NCBI GenBank assembly: GCA_013416405.1
Contig: JACCET010000012.1
Location: 1-64,000 of the forward strand
DNA: 64,000 nt
Direction: 5' to 3'
From: Alcaligenaceae bacterium
Lineage (GTDB): Bacteria; Pseudomonadota; Gammaproteobacteria; Burkholderiales; Burkholderiaceae_B
A program made the translations under genes and the position numbers. Position 1 is the stretch's first letter. Every line of letters starts with the position of its first letter. The notes beneath the pieces were generated by a model. The model was given only the letters and a program-made list of their open reading frames with translations, did no database searches and was not told the DNA's origin. Shown in pieces: positions 27,541 to 36,730 of the stretch.

Positions 27541-28499
27541 TTCGCACTCATCGAGTCGGCCTCCACGGCCAACGTACTCGCTCCAGCGGTCTGGTTCAGC
27601 TTTCTGATGCCATCATACAAAGAATCCGTGCCGTTCACGAATCGATCAAGAGCGAGTCGGCCAAGTATCATTCTCCCATCGTTGCGTTCATGCATTTGCA
27701 AAAGTGCGGCATTCAATGCGTCGAAGGTTGATGCAGGCATTTCTTTACGTGCCACCAGAGGTGGGAAGCCATATTCGGGAGATTGCCATACCTTGCGCGC
27801 GCCAGAGGCCCAGGCTGGAAACTGGGCAATAATCGTATCCCACACATAGCCGTCTACGGCACCACCATCTGCCAGCCCGGCAGCGACCGCTTGCACCACT
27901 TTGCGATGAGCAAAAGTAAAGAATGACTTGCGAAAGAAAGTTGACGGATCTTCATGGCGAGCCAATAGCTCCGTGCGGGGAATGAGAAACCCTGAATTAG
28001 ATAAGGGATCGCTATAGGCGAAAACTTTATCCTCTAGTCGCGTAATGGCTTTCGTTTTTTGATCGCTATCCGGAACGATTAAGTAAGAACGATACAAGGG
28101 TGCTCCCTTGTATTGGGGTACAGCCACCAAGCGCAACTGATTTGAGTTAAGCACGTAGGGATAACCGCAAATCCAGGCGGCATCAATGTGACCACGCAGC
28201 AAAAGCTCAACAATCTCTCGATAGCTTCGTCGCTGTACGAATTGCACTGCTTGGCCCAGCGTTGCTTGCAGATCAGCGCGCCAAATGTCCAATAGCTGGA
28301 GCTGATTGTCGAGAAAAACGGCTGTGGTGCCAATTCGTAAGGTAGCTTGATCAGCTTCCCTGCTCCATGCAGGAGCCACGCCTGCACCTACAGCAGCAAT
28401 ACCAGCAGTCAGCAGGCGACGACGAACGTTACCGTTCGGTAACGACAGGCCTAGGTCGCCACTCAGAACGTTACCGTTTGGTCTCCGAAATCCCACCAT
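27537..28499 (-). CDS. aioX: AioX, periplasmic arsenite-binding sensor
   Basis: 320 residues of the PhnD/PBP2 periplasmic-binding fold. The Cys in AAWICGYPYV corresponds to the arsenite-binding Cys described for Agrobacterium AioX. The N-terminus has a twin-arginine-like signal (NVRRRLLTAGIAAVGAGV). The ATG at 28499 is chosen over the open frame reaching 28580 because GGAG precedes it. The first 30 codons contain the sequence PNGNV twice, 14 codons apart; at DNA level these are the candidate AioR sites at 28428-28443 and 28470-28485. It heads aioXSR and diverges from aioBA. Confidence 0.9.
   Translation of the reverse strand: MVGFRRPNGNVLSGDLGLSLPNGNVRRRLLTAGIAAVGAGVAPAWSREADQATLRIGTTAVFLDNQLQLLDIWRADLQATLGQAVQFVQRRSYREIVELLLRGHIDAAWICGYPYVLNSNQLRLVAVPQYKGAPLYRSYLIVPDSDQKTKAITRLEDKVFAYSDPLSNSGFLIPRTELLARHEDPSTFFRKSFFTFAHRKVVQAVAAGLADGGAVDGYVWDTIIAQFPAWASGARKVWQSPEYGFPPLVARKEMPASTFDALNAALLQMHERNDGRMILGRLALDRFVNGTDSLYDGIRKLNQTAGASTLAVEADSMSAK
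28428..28443. promoter_or_regulatory. Candidate AioR upstream activating site (perfect dyad)
   Basis: GTTACCGTTCGGTAAC is a perfect 16-bp palindrome and fits the AioR site form GTTNC-N6-GNNAC as I recall it from published work. It lies about 97 bp upstream of the -24 element of aioBA, a normal distance for a sigma-54 activator, but inside the aioX coding region. Confidence 0.6.
28470..28485. promoter_or_regulatory. Second, imperfect AioR-like site
   Basis: GTTACCGTTTGGTCTC repeats the first site exactly 42 bp (about four helical turns) downstream, with a degenerate right arm. Helical phasing suits binding by adjacent dimers of the activator. Confidence 0.45.
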
Positions 28500-28537
28500 T
28501 CTTGTCTTCTCCGAGCGTACCTGACGTGAGTTGATAG

Positions 28538-28554
28538 TTGGCACGCGTATTGCG
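28538..28554 (+). promoter_or_regulatory. Sigma-54 promoter of aioBA
   Basis: TTGGCACGCGTATTGCG has the -24 GG (28540-28541) and the -12 GC (28552-28553) separated by exactly 10 bp, matching TGGCACG-N4-TTGC. Transcription should begin near 28565, 45 bp before the aioB start. Confidence 0.88.
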
Positions 28555-28609
28555 TAATCAATATACAGGTTACCGACCACCGTTCATTGTTTCAATAGGA
28601 ATTGCCCCC

Positions 28610-29140
28610 ATGTCCGACTCTACGACTATCAATCGACGCGGTTTTCTTAAGCTCAGTGGAGGCAGCGGTGTCGCAGCGGCCGCTACCTTGGTGCCATTCA
28701 CGAGTGCCAATGCTCAGACATCGCCGGCCGATCCCTCCAAAACTACGTTGGATTATCCGAGCAAAGCCGTCACGGCTGCCCAAAAGCTGACGGTTGAGGC
28801 ACCGCTCTCATTCAGTTATCCCGACGAACGCTCACCATGTACCGCGATCAAACTGGGATCCCCTGTCCCAGGAGGAGTCGGCCCTGATCGCGATATTGTC
28901 GCGTATAGCACCCTGTGCACCCATATGGGCTGCCCGACAATCTATGACAACAACACTAAAACGTTCAAGTGCCCATGTCATTTCAGCGAGTTCGACGCAG
29001 AGAAGGCAGGCCAGATGATTTGCGGACAGGCAACAGAGAATCTTCCGCGCGTTCTATTGCGGTATGACGAAGCCACTGACACCGTTTCAGCCGTTGGGGT
29101 CGATGGGCTGATCTATGGACGTCAAGCCAACATAATTTAA
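28610..29140 (+). CDS. aioB: AioB, arsenite oxidase small (Rieske) subunit
   Basis: 176 residues. A twin-arginine signal ([11 protein letters not shown]) directs export of the folded heterodimer. The Rieske [2Fe-2S] ligands are in LCTHMGCP and [10 protein letters not shown]; the extra Cys in each loop can form the stabilising disulphide. The protein passes electrons from the Mo subunit to a periplasmic carrier. It is followed after 16 bp by aioA and preceded by a sigma-54 promoter. Confidence 0.96.
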   Translation: MSDSTTINRRGFLKLSGGSGVAAAATLVPFTSANAQTSPADPSKTTLDYPSKAVTAAQKLTVEAPLSFSYPDERSPCTAIKLGSPVPGGVGPDRDIVAYSTLCTHMGCPTIYDNNTKTFKCPCHFSEFDAEKAGQMICGQATENLPRVLLRYDEATDTVSAVGVDGLIYGRQANII

Positions 29141-29156
29141 TTCGGAGATAAATGTC

Positions 29157-31649
29157 ATGCCAGCCAAAAAAGATCGCATCACCTTGCCGCCAGTAAACGC
29201 CCAGCGTACAAATATGACCTGTCATTTCTGTATCGTCGGCTGCGGCTATCACGTGTATAAGTGGCCCGAACAGAAAGAGGGCGGTCGAGCGCCCCAAGAC
29301 AACGCCTTGGGCCTAGATTTTCGTCAGCAGCTGCCGCCATATGCCACCACGCTGACCCCAGCCATGACCAACGTCATTACCGAGCACGATGGCAGTCGCC
29401 ACAACATCATGATCCTGCCGGATAAGGAGTGTGTCGTGAATGGCGGGCTAAGCTCGACCCGCGGTGGCCGGATGGCAACGTATATGTACACCCCTGAAGG
29501 CGATGGCAAGGATCGGCTCAAGCAGCCGCGTCTATATGCTGCCGATCAGTGGGTGGATACCTCTTGGGATCAAGCCATGGCGCTCTACGCCGGGTTGCTC
29601 AAAAAAACGCTGGATAAGGATGGACCGGAAGGCATTGTGTTTTCCTGTTTTGATCACGGTGGGGCTGGCGGCGGGTTTGAGAATACATGGGGTACTGGCA
29701 AGCTGATGTTCTCGGCATTGCAAACCCCCATGGTTCGCATCCACAATCGCCCCGCGTATAACTCTGAGTGTCACGCCACCCGTGACATGGGCATCGGCGA
29801 ACTAAATAATGCTTACGAAGACGCGGAGCTCGCGGACGTGCTTTGGTCCATAGGCAATAATCCTTACGAGTCGCAAACCAATTACTTCCTTCAACATTGG
29901 GTGCCAAACCTCTATGGTCAAACCAGTGGCAAGAAGAAAGAACGGTTTCCCGATGAGGAGTTGCCCCCGACACGGATCATATTTGTAGACCCCCGCGAAA
30001 CGCCGTCCATCGCCATTGCGCGCCAGGTTGCAGGCAAGGAGCGTGTGCTGCATTTGGCGATTGAACCGGGCACGGACACGGCTCTGTTTAATGGCCTTTT
30101 TACCTATGTGGTGGAGCAGGGCTGGATAGACAAACCATTCATTGAACAGCATACATCTGGATTCGATTCGGCCGTACAGACCAACCGCCTATCACTTGAG
30201 GAGTGCAGCAAGATTACTGGCGTGCCCCTCGAGGATCTCAAAAAGGCGGCAGAATGGTCATATAAGCCTAAGAAGACAGGCCAGATGCCGCGCAGTATGC
30301 ACGCCTATGAAAAAGGCATCATTTGGGGCAATGACAATTACGTCATTCAGTCGGCACTGCTCAGCCTGGTTATAGCGACCCATAACGTTGGCCGTCGCGG
30401 TACAGGATGCGTACGCATGGGTGGTCACCAAGAAGGCTACACTCGGCCGCCCTACCCAGGCGACACAAAGATTTATATCGATCAAGAACTGATCCAGGGA
30501 AAAGGCCGCATGATGACCTGGTGGGGCTGCAATAACTTTCAGACCAGCAATAATGCGCAAGCATTGCGAGAAGCGGTACTAAAGCGATCGGCCATTGTCA
30601 AAGAGGCGATGCAAAAGGCGCGAGGCGCCAGCACCGAAGAGATGGTCGATATCATTTATCAGGCAACAGAGAAGGGGGGATTATTTGTCGCGAGCATTAA
30701 CCTTTATCCTACCAAGCTTGCCGAAGCCGCCCATCTATTGCTGCCGGCAGCACATCCTGGAGAGATCAACCTGACGTCGATGAATGGAGAGCGGCGTATT
30801 CGTTTATCCGAGAAATTTATGGATGCTCCAGGTTCTGCGATGGCCGATTGCCTCATTGCGGCAAAGATCGCTAATACAGTACGCGCGCTTTACGAGAAAG
30901 AAGGCAATACGGCGATGACCGAGCGCTTCAATGGTTTTGACTGGAAGACGGAAGAAGATGCCTTCAATGATGGATTCCGTCAAGCGGGTCAGCCAGGAGC
31001 GCCGAAGATCGATAGCCAAGGCGGCGACTCTGGCCATCTGGTTACCTATGAACGTCTGCGGGCCACCGGCAATAACGGCGTACAGCTTCCCGTCAAGTCT
31101 TATACCGATGGAAAGTTTGTAGGCACAGAGATGCTCTATACCGACTCAAAGTTCGACACAGAGGACGGGAAAGCGCACTTTCTGCCCGCACCATGGAATG
31201 GTTTGCCTGAAACCGTTGCGGCTCAAAAGAAAAAATATAAGTTCTGGCTCAACAATGGGCGAAACAACGAGATATGGCAAACCGCTTATCACGATCAATA
31301 CAATAGCTTCGCCCAGGAGCGCTATCCCATGGCCTACATCGAGATTAATCCCGATGATTGCCAGGAGCTCGGTGTAGCGGCCAGCGACATCGTGGAAGTC
31401 TATAACGACTTCGGTTCCACGTATGCCATGGTGTATCCAGTCGCACAGATCAAGCGCGGCCAGACGTTCATGCTGTTCGGTTACGTAAACGGCATTCAAG
31501 GCGACGTAACCACGGATTGGACTGATCGAAACATAATCCCTTATTACAAGGGCACATGGGGCAACATTCGTAAGGCCGGCACCGTCGAAGAGTTCAAACG
31601 AACGGTCAGCTTTAAAGACCGTCGATTTGCGATGCCCAAGCCGGCATAA
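29157..31649 (+). CDS. aioA: AioA, arsenite oxidase large (molybdopterin) subunit
   Basis: 830 residues, DMSO-reductase superfamily. The [3Fe-4S] ligands are Cys22, Cys25 and Cys29 ([12 protein letters not shown]), with Ser in place of the fourth Cys ([10 protein letters not shown]), as known for arsenite oxidase. It oxidises arsenite to arsenate at a bis-MGD molybdenum centre in the periplasm, exported together with AioB by the Tat signal of that subunit. No cytochrome c gene follows directly, unlike in many aio loci. A terminator lies 30 bp downstream. Confidence 0.97.
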   Translation: MPAKKDRITLPPVNAQRTNMTCHFCIVGCGYHVYKWPEQKEGGRAPQDNALGLDFRQQLPPYATTLTPAMTNVITEHDGSRHNIMILPDKECVVNGGLSSTRGGRMATYMYTPEGDGKDRLKQPRLYAADQWVDTSWDQAMALYAGLLKKTLDKDGPEGIVFSCFDHGGAGGGFENTWGTGKLMFSALQTPMVRIHNRPAYNSECHATRDMGIGELNNAYEDAELADVLWSIGNNPYESQTNYFLQHWVPNLYGQTSGKKKERFPDEELPPTRIIFVDPRETPSIAIARQVAGKERVLHLAIEPGTDTALFNGLFTYVVEQGWIDKPFIEQHTSGFDSAVQTNRLSLEECSKITGVPLEDLKKAAEWSYKPKKTGQMPRSMHAYEKGIIWGNDNYVIQSALLSLVIATHNVGRRGTGCVRMGGHQEGYTRPPYPGDTKIYIDQELIQGKGRMMTWWGCNNFQTSNNAQALREAVLKRSAIVKEAMQKARGASTEEMVDIIYQATEKGGLFVASINLYPTKLAEAAHLLLPAAHPGEINLTSMNGERRIRLSEKFMDAPGSAMADCLIAAKIANTVRALYEKEGNTAMTERFNGFDWKTEEDAFNDGFRQAGQPGAPKIDSQGGDSGHLVTYERLRATGNNGVQLPVKSYTDGKFVGTEMLYTDSKFDTEDGKAHFLPAPWNGLPETVAAQKKKYKFWLNNGRNNEIWQTAYHDQYNSFAQERYPMAYIEINPDDCQELGVAASDIVEVYNDFGSTYAMVYPVAQIKRGQTFMLFGYVNGIQGDVTTDWTDRNIIPYYKGTWGNIRKAGTVEEFKRTVSFKDRRFAMPKPA

Positions 31650-31678
31650 AAAGGAGTACTTCGATTAGTCGTATGCCG

Positions 31679-31711
31679 CCCTGCTTTATGAAAACTTAAA
31701 GCGGGGTTTTT
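31679..31711 (+). terminator. Rho-independent terminator after aioBA
   Basis: CCCTGCTTTA (31679-31688) pairs with TAAAGCGGGG (31697-31706) through one G-T wobble, followed by five T residues. It lies between aioA and moaA. Confidence 0.8.
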
Positions 31712-31732
31712 AAAAAAACGATAAAGCCAAGC

Positions 31733-32833
31733 ATGAACGAACACTTATTGCATGACCATCGCCCAATACGTATACCGGCAGTAGTCAAAGGCGATGTGGC
31801 CCCAAGCGAGCCTATCTTACTGGACCAACATGCGAGGCCATTGCGAGACCTGCGTATCTCCGTCACCGATCGATGTAATTTTCGATGTACCTACTGCATG
31901 CCACGGTCGGTGTTCGGGAAAGATTTTCAGTTTCTTCCGCGCAGTGAGCTATTGACTCACGAAGAGATCGAGCGGGCTGCCAAAGTATTCGTGAGTTTAG
32001 GAGTAGAAAAAATCCGTATCACAGGTGGCGAACCATTATTGCGTAAAGACGTGGACATGTTGGCTTCTAGGCTTGTGGCGCTCACAACACCCGAGGGGCG
32101 CCCTGTGGATATTTCATTGACCACAAATGGGGCCTTGCTAGCGCGTAAGGCACAAAGCCTTGCGCAAGCAGGTGTCAAGCGCTTGAATGTAAGTCTGGAT
32201 GCGATAGATAACGCGGTATTCCAGAAAATGACAGACGCTGACTGGACCGTCGATGACGTGTTGCAGGGTATTGAGGTTGCAAGATCTGCAGGTATTGCAC
32301 CCATAAAAATCAATATGGTGGTCAAGCGCGGCGTCAACGATGATCAGGTCCTGCCCATGGCCAAGTATTTTCGTGGCACCGGCCACATCTTGCGCTTCAT
32401 CGAATTTATGGACGTGGGAAATACCAATCAATGGAACAGAAGTGCGGTATATCCGTCGTCAGAGCTCATAGCTCTGTTGCATCGGTACTTTCCGTTGGAG
32501 CCCGTGTCACCTTCTGCTAAGGGAGAGGTGGCTAAGCGTTGGCGATACGTAGATGGTCAGGGGGAAATCGGAGTGATTTCTAGTGTGACCCAGCCATTCT
32601 GCGGGGATTGCACTCGAGCCCGGTTAGCATCGAACGGCAGGCTTTATCTCTGCCTATTCGGCCAGCAGAGTGTGGACTTGCGCGCCTTGTTACGTGAGTC
32701 AGACGATGATAATGCCTTACGGGAAAAAATCGCATCCGTCTGGTCCCAAAGGACAGATAGGTATTCAGAAGCGCGGGGATTTAGTCCTGTTACATATTCA
32801 CCACGAGTCGAAATGAGCCATATTGGTGGATAG
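31733..32833 (+). CDS. moaA: MoaA, GTP 3',8-cyclase
   Basis: 366 residues, radical SAM enzyme. The first [4Fe-4S] cluster is bound by CNFRCTYC (near residue 47), the SAM site by RITGGEPLL, and the second cluster by FCGDC and the later Cys in RLYLCLFG. It starts molybdopterin synthesis from GTP. It lies downstream of aioBA, so it probably raises cofactor supply for arsenite oxidase. The terminator in the 83-bp gap means it depends on read-through or its own promoter. The C-terminal GG of MoaA is present (HIGG). Confidence 0.94.
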   Translation: MNEHLLHDHRPIRIPAVVKGDVAPSEPILLDQHARPLRDLRISVTDRCNFRCTYCMPRSVFGKDFQFLPRSELLTHEEIERAAKVFVSLGVEKIRITGGEPLLRKDVDMLASRLVALTTPEGRPVDISLTTNGALLARKAQSLAQAGVKRLNVSLDAIDNAVFQKMTDADWTVDDVLQGIEVARSAGIAPIKINMVVKRGVNDDQVLPMAKYFRGTGHILRFIEFMDVGNTNQWNRSAVYPSSELIALLHRYFPLEPVSPSAKGEVAKRWRYVDGQGEIGVISSVTQPFCGDCTRARLASNGRLYLCLFGQQSVDLRALLRESDDDNALREKIASVWSQRTDRYSEARGFSPVTYSPRVEMSHIGG

Positions 32834-32847
32834 CTATAAACGTTTTC

Positions 32848-32862
32848 GGTGTCCTGGACACC
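32848..32862. repeat. Small palindrome after moaA
   Basis: GGTGTCCTGGACACC is a perfect 7-bp stem with one central base, 15 bp after the moaA stop. It may act in termination, though no T run follows. Confidence 0.4.
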
Positions 32863-32867
32863 GTTGC

Positions 32868-32903
32868 GTTCGAGCATGCGAACGACACTTCGCATGCTCG
32901 AAC
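32868..32903. repeat. Perfect 15-bp inverted repeat
   Basis: GTTCGAGCATGCGAA and its exact complement are separated by CGACAC. It lies between two convergent genes. A related inverted repeat follows at 32981-33025. Confidence 0.75.
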
Positions 32904-32980
32904 TAGGGGCGCGTTCCTGAGTTTCCGGCCAGTGGTGAAAAGCGGCTATCCCTTCGAAGGCTGCCGCGCTGATGTAACTG

Positions 32981-33025
32981 ATGTTGAGCATACGTCGTAG
33001 CCGAACTCTGACGTATGCTCAACAT
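32981..33025. repeat. Perfect 16-bp inverted repeat
   Basis: ATGTTGAGCATACGTC and its exact complement are separated by 13 bp. The right arm covers the stop codon of copS. The core GAGCATRCG is shared with the repeat at 32868-32903. It may be a terminator or a trace of the join between the aio and cop modules. Confidence 0.75.
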
Positions 33026-34425
33026 TTCGTTGCTGGCGTCAATATCTCGAATGTTGTCGCCTCGGCAGTCGAGCGTGCACTAATCTTTCCCCCATGTGCT
33101 TCCACAATCGATTTAACAATCGCTAAGCCAAGGCCTGCGCCTTCACCAGTACGCTGTCGCGATGCGTCAGGTCTATAAAAACGCTCAAAAATGTGTGTGA
33201 TGTGTTCGGGAGGTATGACGGGACCGGGGTTCTGAACACAAAGCCTGATATTCGTAGACTCGACTCCGAAGGTTGCTATGACGGAGCCTCCTGCAGGCGT
33301 GTATCGAATCGCGTTCGATAACAGGTTGCTCAATGCCCGGCGTATCATCAGCCGATCTCCGATGATGCAACCCCGTGGCCCCACAAGCTTTAAGCCCACC
33401 TCGCGCTCTTCGGCCCAGGCGCCAAAGTAGTCGAAAAGGATGCGCATCTCGGCCTGAAGGTCGATTTTAACAAGTTCGGGTTTGAGTAGATTGTTATCCG
33501 CTTGCGCCAAAAACAGCATATCACCAAGCATTTTCGCCATGCGCTCGTACTCTTCTAAGTTCGAATACAGGATCTCCCGATACTGTTCGACGCTGCGGGA
33601 CTGAGAAAGCGCGACTTCGGTTTGGGTTTTCAGGTTCGTGATGGGGGTTCGAAGCTCGTGCGCGATGTCACCTGAAAAATCGGAGAGACGGCGGAAGACG
33701 CCCTCAAGCCGCTCAAGCATTCCGTTGAAAGACATTGCAAGCCCGACCAGTTCAGTAGGAACGGCGTGTGGTTCGAGTCGTATATACAGCTGATCGGACC
33801 TGATTTTTCCGATTTCGCGGCTGATGCGCCGTATCGGTGCATGGCCTTGGTGCACCGCGAGCCATGTAGCCAAAATCGCAATGAGACAGGCCGCCACTGT
33901 GATGATTCGGAGATAGTCCCGAAAGCTGTCCAGATAATGCAGATGGAAATTGATGCCCGTGGCCACTGCGATGGTTAAGGTGCGCGGCGCAGGGAAACTA
34001 TCCGTTCCGGTCCGTAGTACAGCTCCTCGAAACGTCTCGCCGTGATCTTGCCATATGCCAACCGTGTCAATAGTGATTTTCTCTACAGGCTGAGCGATTT
34101 GAGCAAACCTGTCCAAATTCGATCCCGGCGTAGCATAGATCAGGGCACCGGCGTCCGAGGAGATACGATATTGAGCGTTATGGTGGCCCGACACGGCATT
34201 GGCAAGCGGCTGATTCAATTCGGCAGGTGCTATATCAGGCGGTAGCGTGGCTAGCGTGTGCTTTAAGGCCTGAACGACCGCATTCAGTTCATCAACATCT
34301 TGCTGGATAAAGTGGTTGTTGATTGACCGCTCTACGATCCAGCCGAATGTGAGTAGTACGACTGTTATCACCGCCCCAATAGAAACGGTAAGCCGTACAG
34401 CTAGGGATGCCGGCCGTCTTTTCAT
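33019..34425 (-). CDS. copS: CopS/CusS-type heavy-metal sensor histidine kinase
   Basis: 468 residues. Two membrane segments (about residues 12-35 and 165-185) bracket a periplasmic sensor domain; HAMP, the H-box (DIAHELRTPITNLKTQTEVA), N-box (LSNLLSNAIRYTPAGG) and G-box (GAGLGLAIVKSIVEAHGG) follow. It senses periplasmic copper and phosphorylates CopR. The ATG at 34425 follows the copR stop by 3 nt; an in-frame TTG lies one codon earlier. Confidence 0.9.
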   Translation of the reverse strand: MKRRPASLAVRLTVSIGAVITVVLLTFGWIVERSINNHFIQQDVDELNAVVQALKHTLATLPPDIAPAELNQPLANAVSGHHNAQYRISSDAGALIYATPGSNLDRFAQIAQPVEKITIDTVGIWQDHGETFRGAVLRTGTDSFPAPRTLTIAVATGINFHLHYLDSFRDYLRIITVAACLIAILATWLAVHQGHAPIRRISREIGKIRSDQLYIRLEPHAVPTELVGLAMSFNGMLERLEGVFRRLSDFSGDIAHELRTPITNLKTQTEVALSQSRSVEQYREILYSNLEEYERMAKMLGDMLFLAQADNNLLKPELVKIDLQAEMRILFDYFGAWAEEREVGLKLVGPRGCIIGDRLMIRRALSNLLSNAIRYTPAGGSVIATFGVESTNIRLCVQNPGPVIPPEHITHIFERFYRPDASRQRTGEGAGLGLAIVKSIVEAHGGKISARSTAEATTFEILTPATKC

Positions 34426-34428
34426 CAA

Positions 34429-35112
34429 CTATTCGGGGAGCGTCACGTCCAGCATGTAACCCATGCCGCGTACCGTGTGGATAAGCTTAGGATCAAAATC
34501 GTCATCGATTTTGGCGCGTAGGCGTCGGATCGCGACATCAATGACATTGGTGTCGCTGTCAAAGTTCATGTCCCACACCTGGGAAGCAATCAACGAGCGA
34601 GGCAGTACTTCGCCTTGCCGACGTACCAAGAGTTCCAACAAGGCAAACTCTTTGTTCGTGAGATTAATACGCACGCTTTTGCGTTGAGCTCGACGTCGAG
34701 GAATATCGAGAACGAGATCAGCGATCTGTAACTGATCCTGGAAGGCGGGAGCGGCGCCCCGCCTTAATAACGTACGTACACGCGCTAGGAGCTCTGAAAA
34801 AGCGAACGGTTTTACCAAGTAATCGTCTGCGCCCAGCTCCAGCCCTTTGACGCGGTCTTCTACACTATCCCGGGCAGTCAGAAATAATACCGGCGTCGAC
34901 GATTTCGCATCACGTAGTGCCTGGACGATACGCCAACCGTCTACATCGGGCAGCATGACGTCCAAGATAATCAAATCATAAGAGCCAGTCAGGGCCAAAT
35001 GATGTCCGTCCAAGCCAGTGCGCACGAGGTCCACAACGAAGCCGGACTCGACTAGCCCTTGGCGTACATAATCACCGGTTTTGGTCTCGTCTTCGACCAA
35101 CAGCAATTTCAT
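34429..35112 (-). CDS. copR: CopR/CusR-type response regulator (OmpR family)
   Basis: 227 residues. The receiver domain holds Asp51 ([15 protein letters not shown]) and Lys in YLVKPFAF; a winged-helix output domain occupies residues about 130-222 ([13 protein letters not shown] and GMGYMLD). It activates copper genes. Two 18-bp boxes lie between it and the divergent copper-storage gene, and three more lie before other copper genes. Confidence 0.93.
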   Translation of the reverse strand: MKLLLVEDETKTGDYVRQGLVESGFVVDLVRTGLDGHHLALTGSYDLIILDVMLPDVDGWRIVQALRDAKSSTPVLFLTARDSVEDRVKGLELGADDYLVKPFAFSELLARVRTLLRRGAAPAFQDQLQIADLVLDIPRRRAQRKSVRINLTNKEFALLELLVRRQGEVLPRSLIASQVWDMNFDSDTNVIDVAIRRLRAKIDDDFDPKLIHTVRGMGYMLDVTLPE

Positions 35113-35161
35113 GGGTTCGATCCTGTAAGTCCTATCACGAAAGGAAGAGCATTCTGCCGTC

Positions 35162-35179
35162 CATTGTCAAACTGTAATG
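35162..35179. promoter_or_regulatory. CopR box 1
   Basis: CATTGTCAAACTGTAATG matches 14 of 18 positions of box 2. It lies 50 bp before copR and is probably used in autoregulation. Confidence 0.5.
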
Positions 35180-35208
35180 CGATGCCGCTGACGGCAACAT
35201 GACGTCAG

Positions 35209-35226
35209 CATTACAAAATTGTAATG
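35209..35226. promoter_or_regulatory. CopR box 2 (best match)
   Basis: CATTACAAAATTGTAATG is an 8-bp dyad around a 2-bp centre and resembles the CusR/PcoR copper boxes. It lies between the divergent copR and the copper-storage gene. Confidence 0.7.
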
Positions 35227-35388
35227 CTACGGTAGAAGCCATCACCGGTAGAGCTGGGTTTGAACGAAAATTCCAGCTTTTGCAGGCAAATTACTGCCCG
35301 TACGGCATCCAAGTTGCTGCATGAGGGAAGTGGCGCCGCATGACGGTGGCCACATGATGATCACACCTCAACCTTGTTGGAGATCGAT

Positions 35389-35724
35389 ATGCCTCATGAA
35401 AAGTTTCAATCCTGCATAGACGCTTGTTATGCCTGCGCGACGGAGTGCGACCACTGCGCAGCCTCATGCCTGGGGGAACAAGATGTTAAAGCTATGGCGC
35501 GCTGCATAAAGCTGGATATGGATTGCGCACAAATTTGCCGCCTGTCGGCCAGTTATATGGCCAGGGGCAGTGAATTCACCCAAGCCCTTTGCCGTCTGTG
35601 CGCTGATGTCTGCCAAGCTTGCGGTGATGAATGCGTAAAACACCAAATGGATCACTGCCAGCGTTGCGCCGAGGCTTGCCGCAGATGTGCTGAAGAGTGT
35701 AGGCGGATGGCGCAGACGGCCTGA
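35389..35724 (+). CDS. Cysteine-rich four-helix-bundle copper-storage protein (Csp / DUF326)
   Basis: 111 residues containing 19 Cys, mostly in CxxC and CxxxC spacing (CIDACYACATECDHCAASC, then CRLCADVCQACGDEC and CQRCAEACRRCAEEC). This fits copper-storage proteins, whose cysteines line the core of a helical bundle and hold many Cu(I) ions. No signal peptide is present, so it resembles the cytosolic Csp3 group. The ATG at 35389 is chosen because TTGGAG precedes it. It is divergent from copR behind two CopR boxes. A bidirectional terminator follows. Confidence 0.88.
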   Translation: MPHEKFQSCIDACYACATECDHCAASCLGEQDVKAMARCIKLDMDCAQICRLSASYMARGSEFTQALCRLCADVCQACGDECVKHQMDHCQRCAEACRRCAEECRRMAQTA

Positions 35725-35783
35725 GGGGCCAAGCAAGCAGGATCGCAGCCCTCACCAGCGGTGCGGGCGAGAGAAAAAATTGA

Positions 35784-35815
35784 GGCCAGGGTGCATCATT
35801 GCACCTTGGCCTTTT
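35784..35815. terminator. Bidirectional terminator between csp and copZ
   Basis: GGCCAGGGTGCA pairs with TGCACCTTGGCC (one G-T wobble) around TCAT. Four T residues follow and an A run precedes. The two flanking genes converge on it. Confidence 0.8.
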
Positions 35816-36014
35816 AAAATTTACGTGACGGACTGTAACCCGCCTCGCGAATAGCTTGTTCTACTACATCTGCGTCGGGAACCCCCTCCACGCGCACGGT
35901 GTGCTCGGCCAGGTCAACCGAAATGATAGCCTCGGGTGCGACGTCTTTGACAGCGGCGGTAACGGCGCCCACGCAGTGCCCACAGGTCATATCGTTTACT
36001 TCAAACTGAATCAT
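35814..36014 (-). CDS. copZ: CopZ-like copper chaperone (HMA domain)
   Basis: 66 residues, one heavy-metal-associated domain with the Cu(I) site MTCGHC (residues 9-14). It carries copper in the cytosol to the P-type ATPase or regulators. The ATPase in this window has no HMA domain of its own, so the chaperone may dock elsewhere on it. The promoter (36055-36085) has the 19-bp spacer of MerR-type control rather than a CopR box. Confidence 0.92.
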   Translation of the reverse strand: MIQFEVNDMTCGHCVGAVTAAVKDVAPEAIISVDLAEHTVRVEGVPDADVVEQAIREAGYSPSRKF

Positions 36015-36054
36015 TTTTTCCCTCTATTGGTAATTCGCCGAGCCGGATAACTAC

Positions 36055-36085
36055 AGGATAAACATTCCCACAGTGGGAATGTCAA
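36055..36085 (-). promoter_or_regulatory. CueR/MerR-type promoter of copZ
   Basis: On the minus strand a TTGACA -35 (36080-36085) and TATCCT -10 (36055-36060) are separated by 19 bp, the over-long spacer of MerR-family promoters. Within it lies the dyad ACATTCCCAC-A-GTGGGAATGT (36062-36082). No merR/cueR gene is in the window. Confidence 0.78.
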
Positions 36086-36209
36086 CGGATATGGTGTTTT
36101 TTGCCGCCTCTTGCAAATAGAACGGGACTTTGCCCCGGACAGGGTGAAGTGATGTGGTGCTTCATACATATCGCAACAAATTTATTACCTCTGTGGCGTT
36201 CTTTTTAAA

Positions 36210-36227
36210 GATGACAAAGATGTAATG
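36210..36227. promoter_or_regulatory. CopR box 3
   Basis: GATGACAAAGATGTAATG matches 14 of 18 positions of box 2. It lies 91 bp before the DUF2933 gene. Confidence 0.5.
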
Positions 36228-36317
36228 CCCGCGCAACCTTTCTGACAGCGACGGACCGTTACAGTAGGCTCGTTCCTAGACTGAATTCCAGTGGCGCAAG
36301 TAAAAGGAGAGCCGACA

Positions 36318-36608
36318 ATGAAATGCGATGTGAAGACGATGTTGAAAGGCGGTCTTGGGCTGGCCGCGCTGATTGCAGTGGCGTATGCGGCCCTGCCTGT
36401 CGCGCGGGAGTGGATCGCTGCGGTGAGCCCATTCTTATTCTTTCTGATTTGTCCGTTGATGATGCTTTTCATGATGAAAGGCATGCAGTCGTGCCACAGC
36501 GACAACGCTTCAAAGAACGGTGGACCCACTCAAGCACAAATACCGGAAGGGACTAATGCTGGCGGGCACTCACGTCCGCCAGCTCCAGCGAACCGCTTTG
36601 ATGCTTGA
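36318..36608 (+). CDS. DUF2933 small membrane protein
   Basis: 96 residues. The family start MKCDVKTMLKGG is followed by one or two membrane segments (about residues 12-30 and 36-55) with MMLFMMKGMQSCHS at the second end. The Met- and Cys-rich stretch could bind copper. DUF2933 proteins accompany copper and silver resistance genes; their role is unknown. AAAGGAGA lies 8 nt before the ATG. It is followed by two more very small membrane proteins, then copA. Confidence 0.8.
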   Translation: MKCDVKTMLKGGLGLAALIAVAYAALPVAREWIAAVSPFLFFLICPLMMLFMMKGMQSCHSDNASKNGGPTQAQIPEGTNAGGHSRPPAPANRFDA

Positions 36609-36615
36609 GCAGACC

Positions 36616-36729
36616 ATGAGAACCAGACTCACTCGAATAGTCATCCTAGTACTAGCGGCAATTGGGTCGGTCGCTATTTTGGCTTTCGTTTTCATGGGCA
36701 TCATGATGTTCTGGATGATGAGTGGTTGA
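36616..36729 (+). CDS. 37-residue membrane peptide
   Basis: It begins MRTRLTRIVILVLAAIGSV and consists almost entirely of one transmembrane helix ending in a Met-rich tail (MGIMMFWMMSG). The start lies 7 bp after the DUF2933 stop and the stop is 1 bp before the next small gene, which suggests coupled translation. No family is known to me. The Met-rich end in a copper operon hints at Cu(I) contact or a small partner of a membrane complex. Confidence 0.55.
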   Translation: MRTRLTRIVILVLAAIGSVAILAFVFMGIMMFWMMSG

Positions 36730-36730
36730 A

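Noticed and set aside
32868-32903. Possible integron attC site
   Set aside because: The arms are perfectly symmetrical and lack the bulged bases and core pattern of attC sites, and no integron integrase is present.
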